Origin: Neodiprion pinetum
Lineage: Eukaryota; Arthropoda; Insecta; Hymenoptera; Diprionidae
Assembly (NCBI RefSeq): GCF_021155775.2
Contig: NC_060236.1
Span: forward strand, 25,248,238 to 25,312,237
Direction of reading: 5' to 3'
Length of the DNA: 64,000 nucleotides
Under the pieces are notes generated by a model. That model saw nothing but the letters and a program-made list of their open reading frames with translations. It was not told the DNA's origin and ran no database searches. Position numbers and translations under genes: made by a program. This document shows positions 1-11,944 of the stretch, piece by piece (within the stretch, counting starts at the first letter, position 1; each line of letters starts with the position of its first letter).

Positions 1-67
1 TATTTTGACAAATAATTATTACCAATATACAACGAGTGGGGTATAATTGGTTATCCAAGATACTAAC

Positions 68-2779
68 GTCGTTGGGAAACATCTGCTATTCCGTTAGCGA
101 TGTCCACAGACCGTTGAACTAAATCTTTGCAGCCTTGGTGCTCATCAGCTTTGATTTTCCATTCCGGAGTTTCTATTAACTGAAGCAATTCCTTTCCATA
201 CAATTCAGCATTCGCGTTTATAACGTTCTGTAACAAAAATGTCAAGTTCTCTGATTAAAATCACAGTGCATTGTCAAATCAGGATCCAGACCAGGTATTG
301 AATCGCAAAAAAATAACTGACCTTCAATTGAAGTGCAGGCACACTCAGAGCACTAATCAAAGTTTCCCCGATTCCTTGGTGAACAGAAGCCACAACATCT
401 TCTAGAGCGCACTGAACTGTGTGTAATGTACAAAGTTGTTATTAATTTTCTTTGAAAAATCTGTGCATCTATAGACTAATAATCTTAATAAAAAGATTAC
501 TGGAATTCTGTAAATGTACTTTTCATGTATTGAAAGAGATACAGACGTCGAAGAGTAAAGTATCAACATATGCATAGCAAAATCACAATCTCTCTAGGAA
601 ATAAGTGGTCAAATAAGTTACCTGAAATCTTTTCTCTATCTCTTACCATTTACCGCATTGATGTGTCCTTGAATTTCAGCCTGGGTCAACAGTTCGTCGT
701 AAGCATCAGGAACATAGCTATCATTCAGAGACTGTAAATACAAAAAGTGAAAATCAACCATTGGGTTTTCATTATTTTATAAAAAAATATTAGAAGGGAA
801 CAAGATAGAAAAGTAGAAAAAAATTCCTTGTTGCCTATATTCGCCTAAACATTAATATTTCTGACCCTATTCTGTGCAGCTTGTGTCTTCAATTCCTTAG
901 CTTTGGACAAACTCTCGCGGTATCGCTGAACATTACGAGAATCAATATTTTTCAATCTCGCGGCAGAGTTTTGGAGGGTTCCTAACATCGCGTTTTCCAC
1001 CTAACAAATAGACAAGTCATGATCAGTAACATGATAAACTATTAAGGGGGATAGGTGCGAATGATTCCTATTTTAACACAATGACATATTTTTATTACTT
1101 GCCTCTGCATCAAGGGCTTGATTTATGGCAATTACAGCCGCGTGCAGAGCGGCTGTATTTCCTGGCATTTCGTTAGTTAATAATCCACCGATTTTTTGGA
1201 ATGCTGGCATCGGCAGTCCAAATTTTTTTAATTCTTTGCTCATAACGTTTATCTCTTCATCTAAACAATCAAGTTGTAATTAGCAGGTAAAGGACATCAT
1301 TAGGTGGAAAATAAATATTTGTGAGTGACATTATTGAACAACTGATAAACATGTTTGTTTGTAATATTGTTCAGACTTCGAACGATTAGTTATTCTTGGA
1401 TTATCTGAATCTTGATTTGGTAGTGATCATTCTTGGAATAATCCACTAAACTTTAATGAGCTGTGGCATTTCTAATCGTACCTGTGAAATTCACTTTTCC
1501 ATACAAGTCTTGAATCTGCGGTGCCATTCCCATTTTGAATAAATGTGTACTGAGTGCATGGATGCAGTAGATAACTCTTGGCATATTCTTTTTGTCATAT
1601 ATATCTGTAGTTTCTGGTTGAAAAGTCTGCGGGGAAACAGTATCTTAGGTAATTAAAAAATCTTGAATAATAAATATTAATATATAAATTACACTGAAGA
1701 TCGTCAATATAACTGTTTAAATTCACATTGATGAATTTCTCTTGTAATTTGTTTTGATTCTTTGTTAAGTATGATATTGAATGATGATCTCATGAATTTA
1801 TGTATAGAAAATGATAGGTTTCTTGCAGCATATTTAAATTCTTTGCAATCATTTTTTACTTTACATGAGCCTTTGCTAATATATTCCAGCAAACGAGGTC
1901 TTTCATGTATTCCGTTTCACTGCTGAACATGTTTCATTAGTTCATAGGCAATTTTTGTTACATTTACTCCAGGTGAAATTAGGCAGCTGGATCAGTAATT
2001 AGAGAACTATTTGAAAACTCATAAAAAAATCTTGATGTCAGTTTAATTGAATATCTCTGTATGATTTTATTTTGTACCAACGGCAGCTGCATGCTCTTTA
2101 AGCATTTTATAAAATGATTGATATTGTCTGTGTGGCGAAACTGAAGTCCAGCAACGGCATATCGTTTCTGTTCAGGATCGTATATTTTATTAAAAGGCAA
2201 AACATCGGGTGCGATAAAATGGCACAACTTTGCCAAGTAAACTCCATTCCTCAAATTTTCCTCAAGGTCAAGAGTCGCAGGTAGTTTCTCCCTTAGACAT
2301 GCTTCCAGCCACCTATGCAGGATTCAATTAGACAAATGAGTATGTGCATAAATAATCGAGTACACATGTAACCATAGCCTTTGTACTTTTTTGCCTCTTC
2401 TAAATGACAGAGGTATTCGTAAGCAACAGTTTTGTGGCGTTGTTCGTCCATTTCCTCAGCCGATTTCCTTGCCTCATCGGTTGCTGTGATAAAAAAAAAA
2501 GAGAAAGAAAATCAAAAAGCCTGCCATAGTTGAGGAAAATAATCTGAAGAGAAGACGTAGATTTAACAAAGTTAAAAGATGAAATAAAAAAAAAATACTT
2601 CAAGTTCAAAGAAGAATGAGTAATACGAGTGATTGTTTATTGCCATAAATTAATTTTTGCAAGAAACGATGAAGTGCAAAATGACCACGAGCCATTTGAA
2701 CGATCGTCGATTCAGACAGTTTGGTTAATTGAACGACGTGTGGTTATTCAAGTACTTTCAAAGAATAAAAACTTGCCAT
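68..2779 (-). CDS. Iqgap: IQGAP scaffold protein, N-terminal part (gene continues off left edge)
   Basis: Ras GTPase-activating-like scaffold that links Cdc42/Rac, calmodulin and actin at the cell cortex. Nine coding exons (minus strand, 5' to 3'): 2773-2779, 2387-2483, 2078-2312, 1482-1626, 1103-1260, 866-1000, 647-731, 322-416, 68-227. All joins agree in phase and give 372 residues. The start ATG at 2779 lies in a good insect context (CAAAATGGC), but exon 1 codes only seven bases, so the start is the weakest part. Residues about 25-150 form the calponin-homology domain (EYLCHLEEAKKWLEACL, RNGVYLAKLCHF, LQFRHTDNI, PETTDIYDKKNMPRVIYCIHAL). The IQGAP coiled repeats follow (DAYDELLTQAEIQGHIN, NANAELYGKELLQLI). 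WW, IQ, GRD and C-terminal domains must lie outside the window. The intron after exon 5 uses a GC donor (GAG then GCAAGT). Paralogue number cannot be judged here. Confidence 0.93.
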
Positions 2780-2932
2780 TTTGAGGGATAATTGTCATCG
2801 TCGCAATTTCCCTCATGTTGTGGACTTTCTCTCGTTGATCCAGGCGTTTTGTTTTAATTCAGTATCGATAACAGTGTTGCTCGTGTTTACACCCGGACAG
2901 TACGTTATATTATTTCACATTCAAACTTCACA

Positions 2933-3193
2933 ATGAGTAGAAGGGTGGGGATGTACGCAAGGCAGCAGGTGTTTCTTCGTTGCCCGGCTCTGTTGCGATT
3001 GGCCGAACGTCATCGACAGCCTGCGCCAGAGCTAATCAGCTTTCAGTTCGTAGTTACACTCGCCAATCGAAGGGTCGAGGTGCTGCCATTTTCCAACGAA
3101 TGGAGAGGTAGCTCATTTCGTTCGGTGTTTAATTCTGTGGATTCGGTACTTCGGATAAAGTTGAATTCGCATCACATTATTCCGAAGGGATAA
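2933..3193 (+). CDS. Small open frame of unknown function upstream of PEX6
   Basis: An 86-codon frame starts at an ATG in good insect context (CACAATGAG) about 150 bases from the IQGAP start and on the opposite strand. It is richer in G+C than its surroundings. The product would be basic (MSRRVGMYARQQVFLRC at the start, LLRLAERHRQP next), with no signal peptide or domain that I recognise. A GAGAG/GTAGCT junction near 3110 could be a splice donor, so this may instead be a first exon or a translated 5' leader. I could not connect it in frame to PEX6. It may also be chance. Confidence 0.22.
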   Translation: MSRRVGMYARQQVFLRCPALLRLAERHRQPAPELISFQFVVTLANRRVEVLPFSNEWRGSSFRSVFNSVDSVLRIKLNSHHIIPKG

Positions 3194-3789
3194 CAATCGT
3201 GCGTGAATTATATTCTTCGTTAATAATTTCTTGTGAATTTGAATTCTTTTCGGCAAGAGACATGTGAAGGGTGATCAGTGTGACAAGTGAACGTCGAAGA
3301 CAAATCTGTTCAAGGTGCACGCAAGACCGATCGGTTCGAATTTTTTCTATATCATAAAGTTACCGATGGCATCTCAACTCGATTACAAATCGCGAGTGAT
3401 AATTATATTGTCGCGGCATGGTACTAAGGACATCCGTGTGACGATTCTTCGCTGCGATCGAAATAATCGTGAGTAAATTTTCGTTCATTCGACAACGAAG
3501 TCGTGGTTAAACGGTAGGAGAGATTGTGCAGTGCTTCGCTCGTAGTGAAATGGTTATAACAGACGTTCATTGAAGCTGTATTCAACGTCTGAGAAAAATA
3601 ATATCAGTCAATAGTTTGTTTGGTTTTATTCTTGTCGTATCTCTATCATAGATATATCAATACCGAAGTAGATTCTGAAATCGTTGTCGCATGATAGTAT
3701 AGAGAACGTCTAAAGTATTTTAGTTCGTCTATGCAGTCCGATCTAAAAAGAAATCAAAAAAAGCCCATGAGTCAATTTGATAGCATCAT

Positions 3790-3934
3790 AGATTTTTGGT
3801 GGGACCAGCTTACGACGTAACGATCATAAACAATTGATAAACGATCGGGCCACCATCTTGTTGATAGTTTTGGAGATTTTTGGCGGGATGAACTTGCGAT
3901 GTGAACATGTAGCGATAAACAATTGAATGATCGC
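3790..3934. repeat. Imperfect tandem duplication (two copies of about 60 bp)
   Basis: Copy 1 at about 3790-3848 and copy 2 at about 3874-3934 share GATTTTTGG(T/C)GGGA, then CTTACGACGT / CTTGCGATGT, CGAT(C)A(T)AAACAATTGA and an ATGATCG-like end, with point differences and a small indel. It sits in the IQGAP/PEX6 intergenic region. Confidence 0.6.
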
Positions 3935-5072
3935 GCTTCCGTTTTCATCTGAAGTCTGAATTATTGATGCAGCATTTGTGGAGTGAAAATGTGCGAATAT
4001 ATCTGATGAAGATACACGCAGCAAGTGAATCTGGTTGACGATTCGTACGTGCAGGTAAGAAATATTACACTTTTTACATACAATACATGAAATTTTACAT
4101 GCTTGACGGCGCAACACTGATGACTTAGAATAAAGATCAGTGCCGCGCAATAGTAATGCGTACAGCGTGAAAAATTGATTGATTGTGTATACCACAAGTG
4201 TTTCACGAACGTATCTTGACTTGCCTATGCACAGGCGAATGAAATCTCCCTATTAGCGCATCGGCAAAACGATGCCCGTTATGAGTTGATAAAATTCAAA
4301 TCGTGGATAAAATGTCTGCCATCCCATGTGAAATAATTTAAATACGTTCGTTGGTTCATTGAAGGAAAAAAAGAAATATATGAGAATTCACGAGAATTAG
4401 TCACCCGATGCGTTGATTGAAGAATATATCCTCAGTCAACGCCCGCTGTAAGGCAAAGGCGAAAGAGAATATCTGTAGGAAGCAGCCATCCTGCATTTGC
4501 TGGCAGTTATGATTTTTAGTTCTCATGAAACTTCACTTAATTTCAGCACGATTTCAGTATCAGATTAACTGTGTTTTGTTATTAATGGATCCGCTTGTCA
4601 AGTGCGTGATGCCGTTTGCATAAATTTGGATATTACAAACATAAAATAATGCTGCGCATCTATATTTCGCATCCCATATTTTTACCGATTTTGTGTCTAC
4701 GCCAGTCCTGTTTACGCAATTAAATTGGACCTGTGCATACTGAGGTTAGGCCGAAATTTCAGTTGAGGTTATGTTTGGTCTATGTTTTGGTTTCGCGTTA
4801 TCGGGTGTCAAGGGTCATATTGCGTGATTAAAATGTTTGGAATATGTTACTCCGAAGGCGCTCATCAAGTCCTAAACTCGCTTTTGCAAGATTTCTATCT
4901 GCTATACTTTCAAAGGTATTCCAGGTCCGAGCATAACCTGAAAATATCAATTATCTTATGAAAATATTGTAGTTCAAGTGGTACAAAATTCAGCTAATTA
5001 CATTACGTCGAACAAATCAAACAATTTTTTCAATATTCCCTTCTGCCTCTTTATTACGAAATCAAAAAAAAC

Positions 5073-8000
5073 ATGGTCCTCTTCGATTACAATCTCAAAA
5101 GATTAACATTTGTTACTCGGATATTGATGAATCGCGATATCCGATTCATTTTACCATTGATAATGGCTAACTACACACGTTTGCAACTTTTACGTCTTGT
5201 GAAAATGAACTTAAGAGTAAAATCCATTCCTGACGAGGCTCTACAGCTCTTTATTGGCAGAGAATTATCATCCACGACCAATTACGTCGATACCTATTCG
5301 TGCATCTTAGCTAATGCCAAGCTAATTAATGTCTCGACTATTTCGTGGTATTATGTGTGCTATACATCTTCTTTGAAGAAATACAAGGTGACAATTATTC
5401 CAAGTAATCATGCTAACACCGATGAGCTTGTGATGTCAGAAACGATGAAGTTCAACATACAGAGTTATCTAAGCGTGACAGACTTTGAATCAGATCGATA
5501 TTTTATAAGTAAGATATTGTATACTTCTATTTTATTATATCTAATCAGTTAGATCGCACAGAAGTTAAGGCTTGAAAGTGTTATTTTCCAAACTTCTCCG
5601 ACCCATTATATCGTCTCCTACTTAACAGTCTTGTTACACTTGCAGTCGCAGCCTCAGATCCTGATCAAGGGATTGCAGAAGAAGCTGAGATATCTTTAAT
5701 ATCAAATCCGTATGAATGTCTAGAAGATTTGGTCGATACTTTACTGCATAATTACTTTTCCGAGGCTCGATATCTGAGGGAAAATGACGTCTTCTCCATT
5801 GATATAAAAAACTTTGCACCCAGCCTCCAGTTCCTAGTGGCTGGTAACAACTTCAATGCAGTTCTCTTCAAAGTCAGACATTTGAATGTTGATAAGCTCA
5901 CTCAAAATCCACGGAAAGGGTGTTTTATCGTACGAGGCATAACTAGTCTGGTTCAAAAATCAAATATCCATAGCTATATTCCACGCCGGTATCTAATCTC
6001 GGCTTATAAATTCGAAAATGGGTTATTAGATGACAACAAAGTGATGGACTCTTTTTTGAGCAATTGTCCACCAGCGTTGGAAGAGCCTTTGAAATCGCTT
6101 ACAGCTTGTATTTCGCCTTTCATTCAGCACGGTGAGTTTGAAATAAACTTTTGACTCGTCTCAGGTGGAAAGCAAACATCATTAGGTGTGACTTTTATCC
6201 TGATATCGAAATTTTCAGATAGTTTTGTTGATGTACGACCAGTCTTTCTTGTGGAGGGGTCCGAAGGAAGTGGGAAATCTAATTTAGTACGAATTACTGC
6301 GGAGAGGATGGGCCTCAATTTATTGAAAGTCGATTTTTCTGACGTACAATCTTTGACCAGCGCCCAAACAGAGGCAAAACTTAGAATAGTTTTCCACAAT
6401 GCACAAAATTGCGTACCTTGCATTTTAATGCTGAGTAACATTCAGGTAATAATTACATCGCCTCAATAGCTGATGCTTCTGAACGTGTTACAAATTGAAT
6501 GACGCTCTTAGTCGACCCAATCTTGATCAATTTCCAATACTCACCAATAATTTCGTCTTGTAGATCTTTGGTAGGGATGGAGAGGGTAAAGAAGATGAGC
6601 GAATAATATCCTCATTTGATTCCGAGTTAAGAAATTTGTACAAAGTGGGCTCTAAGTACCCGTTGATTGTAGTCGCTACTGCTGATACTTCGAGAATACC
6701 TGCTAGTTTGCAGCAAGTCTTTATAGAAACTATTTCTATGGAACCTTTGAGTCAAAATCAGAGATTTGAAACTCTGAAATGGCTTTTGGCCTCTAAGGGG
6801 TTCAGAATCAAAGTAGATCTATCCCATGTCGCAGCTTTGTGCACAGATTTTGTACTCGCCGATCTGAACGCCTTTGTTCTCCACGCAGCCAAAATTAGAA
6901 GCAGATTTTCATCTACCGAGACTGGAATTTCTGAACTTACATTAATGCAGGACGATTTTTCAAAGGCTCATGGTAATCTCTCCTTCAGTATGAATTTATC
7001 AAGTGATCAAAGGAACTATGCGTTCAAACAACTCTCAATTTTCCATATCTCTCATCATCTCTGTTTGGACTTCCCTAAATCAGACAATTTCGTGGGTTTT
7101 GTTATTCAGAATACATGCAGTCGAGGTATTCGGATTGGATAGGTGCGCCGCGAGTACCAAAAGTCTATTGGGAGGATATAGGAGGCCTGGCAGATTTAAA
7201 GAGTGAAATACTGCGAAGAATAGAGCTACCGTTGTTGACGTCAGATAATGTCGGACTCAATAGAACTGGTCTGCTTTTATACGGCCCTCCAGGGACTGGG
7301 AAAACTCTTTTAGCTAAGGCAGTCGCGACCGAGTGTCAAGTTCACTTTCTATCTGTGAAGGGACCTGAATTATTAAACATGTACGTCGGGCAGAGTGAGA
7401 AAAATGTCAGACAAGGTAAACGGAGCGAATCACTTTGTCGTAAACTTACTGTCGACAATTTACATTCTTTTCTTGAGTCTTACACATGTTCCATTAGTCT
7501 ACACATTATAGCTGTATTATCGTAAGACGGTTCATTCATAGCAAGAAATGCTGGAGGACGTTAATTTTATCTTTGAAAACCCTCGTGGGGAAAAAAATTT
7601 AATTGTTCGAGGTCCGAAAGATTTCTCACAAAATATTCCATCGAAACTTTGAAGTTCGTTTTTATTTCCGCAAGAATAATTTTAAAATCTTTTGATTTGT
7701 ACTTTTTGTTCTTCGGAAGATTTCAAATCTCGTATAGAACAGTATTTTTTTTTCTTGAAACAGTCTAATATCATTTATCGCATACAAAGAAAAACATCGA
7801 TAAATAGTATACATTTTTTTAGAGCGTTATAATGAATTGTTGCAGTATTTGAAAGAGCAAGAGCATCGGCACCATGTGTGATATTCTTTGATGAGCTAGA
7901 TTCACTGGCGCCAAATCGTGGAAAAAACGGAGATAGCGGAGGAGTGATGGATCGTGTTGTTTCGCAACTGTTAGCTGAAATAGATGGATTGGGAAGTAAA

Positions 8001-8471
8001 GGAAGCGTGTTTATCATTGGGGCAACAAATAGGCCAGATTTAATTGATCCAGCACTGCTAAGACCCGGAAGATTTGACAAATTGTTATACGTGGGAATAT
8101 CGTCTGACAAAAAATCACAGCTGAGTATATTAAAGGCACTGACTAGATCATTCAAATTCTCTGATAACGGTGCTGAACTTGACCAACTTGTTGAAATATT
8201 ACCGGACAATTTAACCGGCGCCGATTTGTACGCAGTTTGTTCAAATGCCTGGCTTTTCGCAGTGCGTAGAAATTTAGAGAAACTCGATAATAAGAATGAT
8301 ACCGATCAAGAGATGAAAGATGATAATGATAGTCTCGTGGATCATAACAAAGTTGTTGTGACCAAAGATGACTTTTTCAAAGCAGCCAAAAATATCACAC
8401 CTTCCGTCGGTAAAGATGAATTAAAACATTACGAAAGATTAAGATATGAATTAAGTCCTACGGTTAGGTAG
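5073..8471 (+). CDS. Pex6: Peroxisomal AAA+ ATPase PEX6 (peroxisome assembly factor 2)
   Basis: PEX6 pairs with PEX1 to form the AAA+ motor that extracts ubiquitinated PEX5 receptor from the peroxisomal membrane. Exons: 5073-5508, 5646-6131, 6219-6445, 6564-6972, 7110-7415, 7846-8471; all joins are in phase and give 829 residues, somewhat short of vertebrate PEX6 (about 980). Residues 1 to about 305 are the poorly conserved N domain. D1 has a Walker A-like EGSEGSGKS (about 321-329), but the Walker B position reads CILMLSNI without the acidic pair, as expected of the non-hydrolysing D1 ring. D2 has GPPGTGKT (578-585), VIFFDELDSLAP (DE at 637-638) and the second region of homology GATNRPDLIDPALLRPGRFD with its arginine fingers. 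The ATG at 5073 is the most upstream in-frame ATG after a stop at 4995; a spliced upstream start remains possible. Confidence 0.96.
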
Positions 8472-10754
8472 ATTTAAAACTGAAATTATTTTTCCGCCCA
8501 GTATAAAACATGCACGTGACGTCCACCATTCTCCAGGGTGATATATTTTCTTTTATCAGAAGCACGATGGCACAAGAATTTAATGTGGCAATTTAATTCC
8601 TATCTATGTTATGTATTATATTATAGCCTTGTCTTCCGTACTGATTATTACATCCCATATCACTGCTCTAATTGAAAAAGAAGCGTTACGATGAGGCTTA
8701 TCGAAATCAGTCTTTGCCCTGTCCACTCAGGCATCTTGTGACAGACCCGATAGAATTTCCTGAGAGATTATGCCAAAGCATGAAATCATGTACAGAGGCA
8801 CATGTTACGGGTAAATAATCAAAGGATCCCATAATTAAACGTCTTGTAACGCACCAATCTTTATCTCAGCTTCCAATTTTTGTACATCATAAGGAATATA
8901 TAATTATAATCTTCATGTATTGGTAAATTTTAATTAAAAAAAAAATCTGCACTACGTATTTTGATGAGTTATACATATCCATGTGTACAGAAAAAGAACG
9001 GTTCGCAGAGAACTAAAAATAAGTCGAAACGCGACGGTGAGTCAGATAAATTAATCCTAAAGGAAAAGGAGAAAGAAAACCAATACGTACAAGTTTTTTA
9101 ATTTTACAATTTATCACGCAGTGATCTATACAACTGTACGTAACAAAATTTTTGTCATGTTTACTGAATATGTAGAGTATTTTCATTGTCTTATCGTTTT
9201 TGGTCTCAGATACAGTTTTTTTACAGTATTGAAACATTTGATCGCGAATAATTACAGAGTGCATAACGGATCGTTAATACTGCGCCAAAAATAAATATAA
9301 ACATATTATAGGTATATGGGTATAGATATGTACACGTATTGCAACAATATAATGTGATTAAAGAAAATAAAATTTATATACACGAACACATAAGATAGGA
9401 TTCATTATCGCGATGACAATAAATAAAAATGTTCGAACAATACCGACAATGAACAAACAAACAAACAAACTAACAAACAAACAAACAAACAAAGAAACAA
9501 ACAAATAAATGATGATGATAGCGAAATTAAGGAAAATAACAAAATTGATAAACAAGTATTAATAGATGTGGTTAATAGGACATTATATTATTATGTACAC
9601 CCTTGGAGAACGTGATATAATTAAAATTATCTGTTTCTCTAAGAGAAGTTCAATTAAAGTATCAAGCTTAATTGGACATGAACGTTGTAGACTAATTAGG
9701 TATATTTAAACCGACGATATTACAAAGGTTCAAGGAGCAAACTGTACAATTCGAGTCTCGCACGCCCACACATATTTTTGTAACGTTCTCATAAATGTTC
9801 ATCAGATCGAATACAATTTCATATTGTTGACTGACTCGGAAAATTTGTAATAACGACTTAGAAATTGTCCGTAATTTGAATATTTTTAAACTGATATTCT
9901 AAAGTGTTTCATTAAAAATCACCGAATACATATCTGATTTGAAACACTTTAATTCAATATTGGCAAAAGAACAATGAGACTTGGATGCAGTTGATTTTAA
10001 ACCCACAGCCTGTTATTCTAGAGAGTAACATAATTTCGAAAAGTTCAGATATAATTTTTTGACCTTTTTGATCGTTTAGATTTCTGAATTATCTGATATT
10101 CCAAAGTGTGAAAATTTTCCTTGTCACCTTTTACAATGTTCACAATAAAGTTTAGAATATTGGGTGTGTTAAACTTCTCGTAAACAAACATTCGCGAAAC
10201 CAATGTCGGTAAATAAATAAGTAAATAAACAATTAAGCCAGTTGTAACATCAACGTTATACGCGTAACAGCAGCAGAACATTGACGGTTTTCTTTGTATT
10301 CATAGGAAATCGTTGTAATTGTGTGTAACTGCTAATTGTACAGTTTGATTTTTGTGAAAGATGAGAAACACAGATTTTGAACTGAAATCCGCAGACGAGC
10401 AAAGTCCGCGAATTAATTAACGCCCCGACAAGTGACCCCTTTGCGTCGAGATGCAATAATTAGCTGGTCACAGTTACTCGCTTCTTACGAGGACAACAAT
10501 CTTCTCTGTATATTGGTTGTAATTTCAGTACTGAGCTCTTGGAGTAGGCTTGAAAGTACACCGTTTACTCTGTCATTTTAATTATTACTTGAGATTATGC
10601 TATTAATAACAAACTTAAAACCACTTCGAGACTCGTCGAATTTAAGTTTACAAAAGGCAGTGTAGCTCGTGTATGGAGTCAAGTTGACCCGATGCGAGAA
10701 TATCACAGAAAAATCGAACGCAGTTATCAATTCGTACCAAGAATTTTAAAATCC
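8472..10754. other. Intergenic region downstream of PEX6
   Basis: Very AT-rich. It should hold the PEX6 3' UTR (an AATAAA on the plus strand near 9290) and, from the right, the 3' end of the small secreted-protein gene (ATTAAA on the minus strand at 10582-10577). An (ACAA)n tract lies at 9452-9508 and a short hairpin (11-bp arms AAAGTGTTTCA / TGAAACACTTT) at about 9900-9950. I see no conserved coding sequence. Confidence 0.6.
9452..9508. repeat. (ACAA)n microsatellite
   Basis: An interrupted run of AACAAACA-type units about 57 bp long. Confidence 0.9.
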
Positions 10755-11944
10755 TTAGGGTAAGCCGTAGAACAAATAATTCTCACACCACTCCCGAGCT
10801 CCCTCGTGATTCGTACAGCACCATGGATAAACTACAGGGCTTTTTGTCTTCTTTGCACATCTTTGGCATATGCTTTCAGTCTGTAATTTAAATACATAAA
10901 TGCGTCGTGATATTAGTTAATCAATTATCCAACAGGCCTCTTTTTTTTTCAAATTGCAAATCATGTTCACTGTTCACGTACCTCTGGAGTGCAGGATTTT
11001 CGACTTGAATCCAAAAATGCGCGTTCTCCGAGCGGGTTTATAGTCTGACCTATGGTGGGCTTCCCGTTTGAATCTTCGAAGAGCAGTAGCGTCAGCAGAA
11101 AAACGGTTGTGCAACTAAACTGTGTGTTTAAATCAAATGCATCAAATTACAAGATTGATCAATAACCTTTAGAAGCCAGGTTTATATCACGGTACTCAGT
11201 CATCTTACATCTTCTGTTACGGTAATTCAGGAGAATAGGAATAGCGTCGTTTCTGCGAGCTATTAAAATTCTTTCCTGTCTCTGTTCAAATCGAAATATA
11301 GACCAGAACTAATACTATTTGTTCGCTAGTAGTTTCTATGCTAGGCAAACGTTATTATTAAACATTTATGACAAATTTTCTTCATTTCTAAGATCAATTC
11401 TATTGCTTGTAATGGCTCGTTTGTTCTTGACCCAAGAACCGCTTCATGGACATAGTTCACAGTGTCTAAGCAGTGGCCTAAATTCGCTCGTTGCCGAGCT
11501 GATACCAGACCATATAGCATAAATATAATTTTGGACTCTGGATCTAGATTATTCAACTATACGATTATATCAGTTATCGTCTGAACAAAGTTCCAAACTT
11601 TGTCGTTCTTTGTTCACATGCATTTCTGATTGAAGAAGTTTTCTCTTTATTTGTTTGCACTTTCTATGTCAATTTTTCAACTACATATACAATAATTCCA
11701 AAGCAATTACGACTATCAATTAATTTAACGTGTCTAAATCCAATGTAAAAATGAGAATTCGATTTTTTGAATTAAACAATTAACAAAAATACAGAAATCC
11801 ATAATTTCCTATTGAGTGGAAATCTTAAGTCCTTTTTGCCATCACTTTATCCTATTGGTACTATTTTGCTTGCGTTCAGTCTATAGATTATCGAAAAATG
11901 GTTTAAAAGTAAAATGCACTTACTCTTAGGGTATTGGAAATCAT
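10755..11944 (-). CDS. Small secreted cysteine-rich protein, 94 aa, three exons
   Basis: Function unknown. Exon 1 (11924-11944) codes MISNTLR and ends at a perfect GTAAGT donor. Exon 2 (10982-11119) continues the signal peptide, FSCTTVFLLTLLLF, then EDSNGKPTIGQTINPLGERAF, and ends at GAG/GTACGT. Exon 3 (10755-10880) follows a TTACAG acceptor and ends WCENYLFYGLP-stop. All joins are phase 0. The predicted signal peptide is residues 1 to about 26. The mature part of about 68 residues has six cysteines in the spacing C-x7-C-x2-C-x12-CC-x9-C, enough for three disulphides. A variant ATTAAA poly(A) signal lies about 175 bases after the stop. The C-terminal pattern (CQRCAKKTKSPVVYPWCC, then WCE.YL) looks like conserved small insect secreted proteins of no known function, but that is an impression, not a match. 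It lies between PEX6 and CBL, on the CBL strand, and is far too short-exoned to be seen by simple ORF scanning. Confidence 0.72.

Larger units (their letters stand above)
2780..5072. other. Divergent intergenic region between IQGAP and PEX6
   Basis: The two flanking genes are transcribed away from each other, so both promoters should lie here. I see no conserved coding sequence except a weak open frame at 2933-3193. An imperfect direct duplication lies at 3790-3934. Upstream of the PEX6 ATG an in-frame TAA at 4995 limits extension of its first exon without splicing. Confidence 0.6.

Noticed and set aside
4995..5072. Extension of PEX6 exon 1 upstream of 5073
   Set aside because: An in-frame TAA at 4995 and no ATG between; no acceptor was found that joins an upstream exon in frame.
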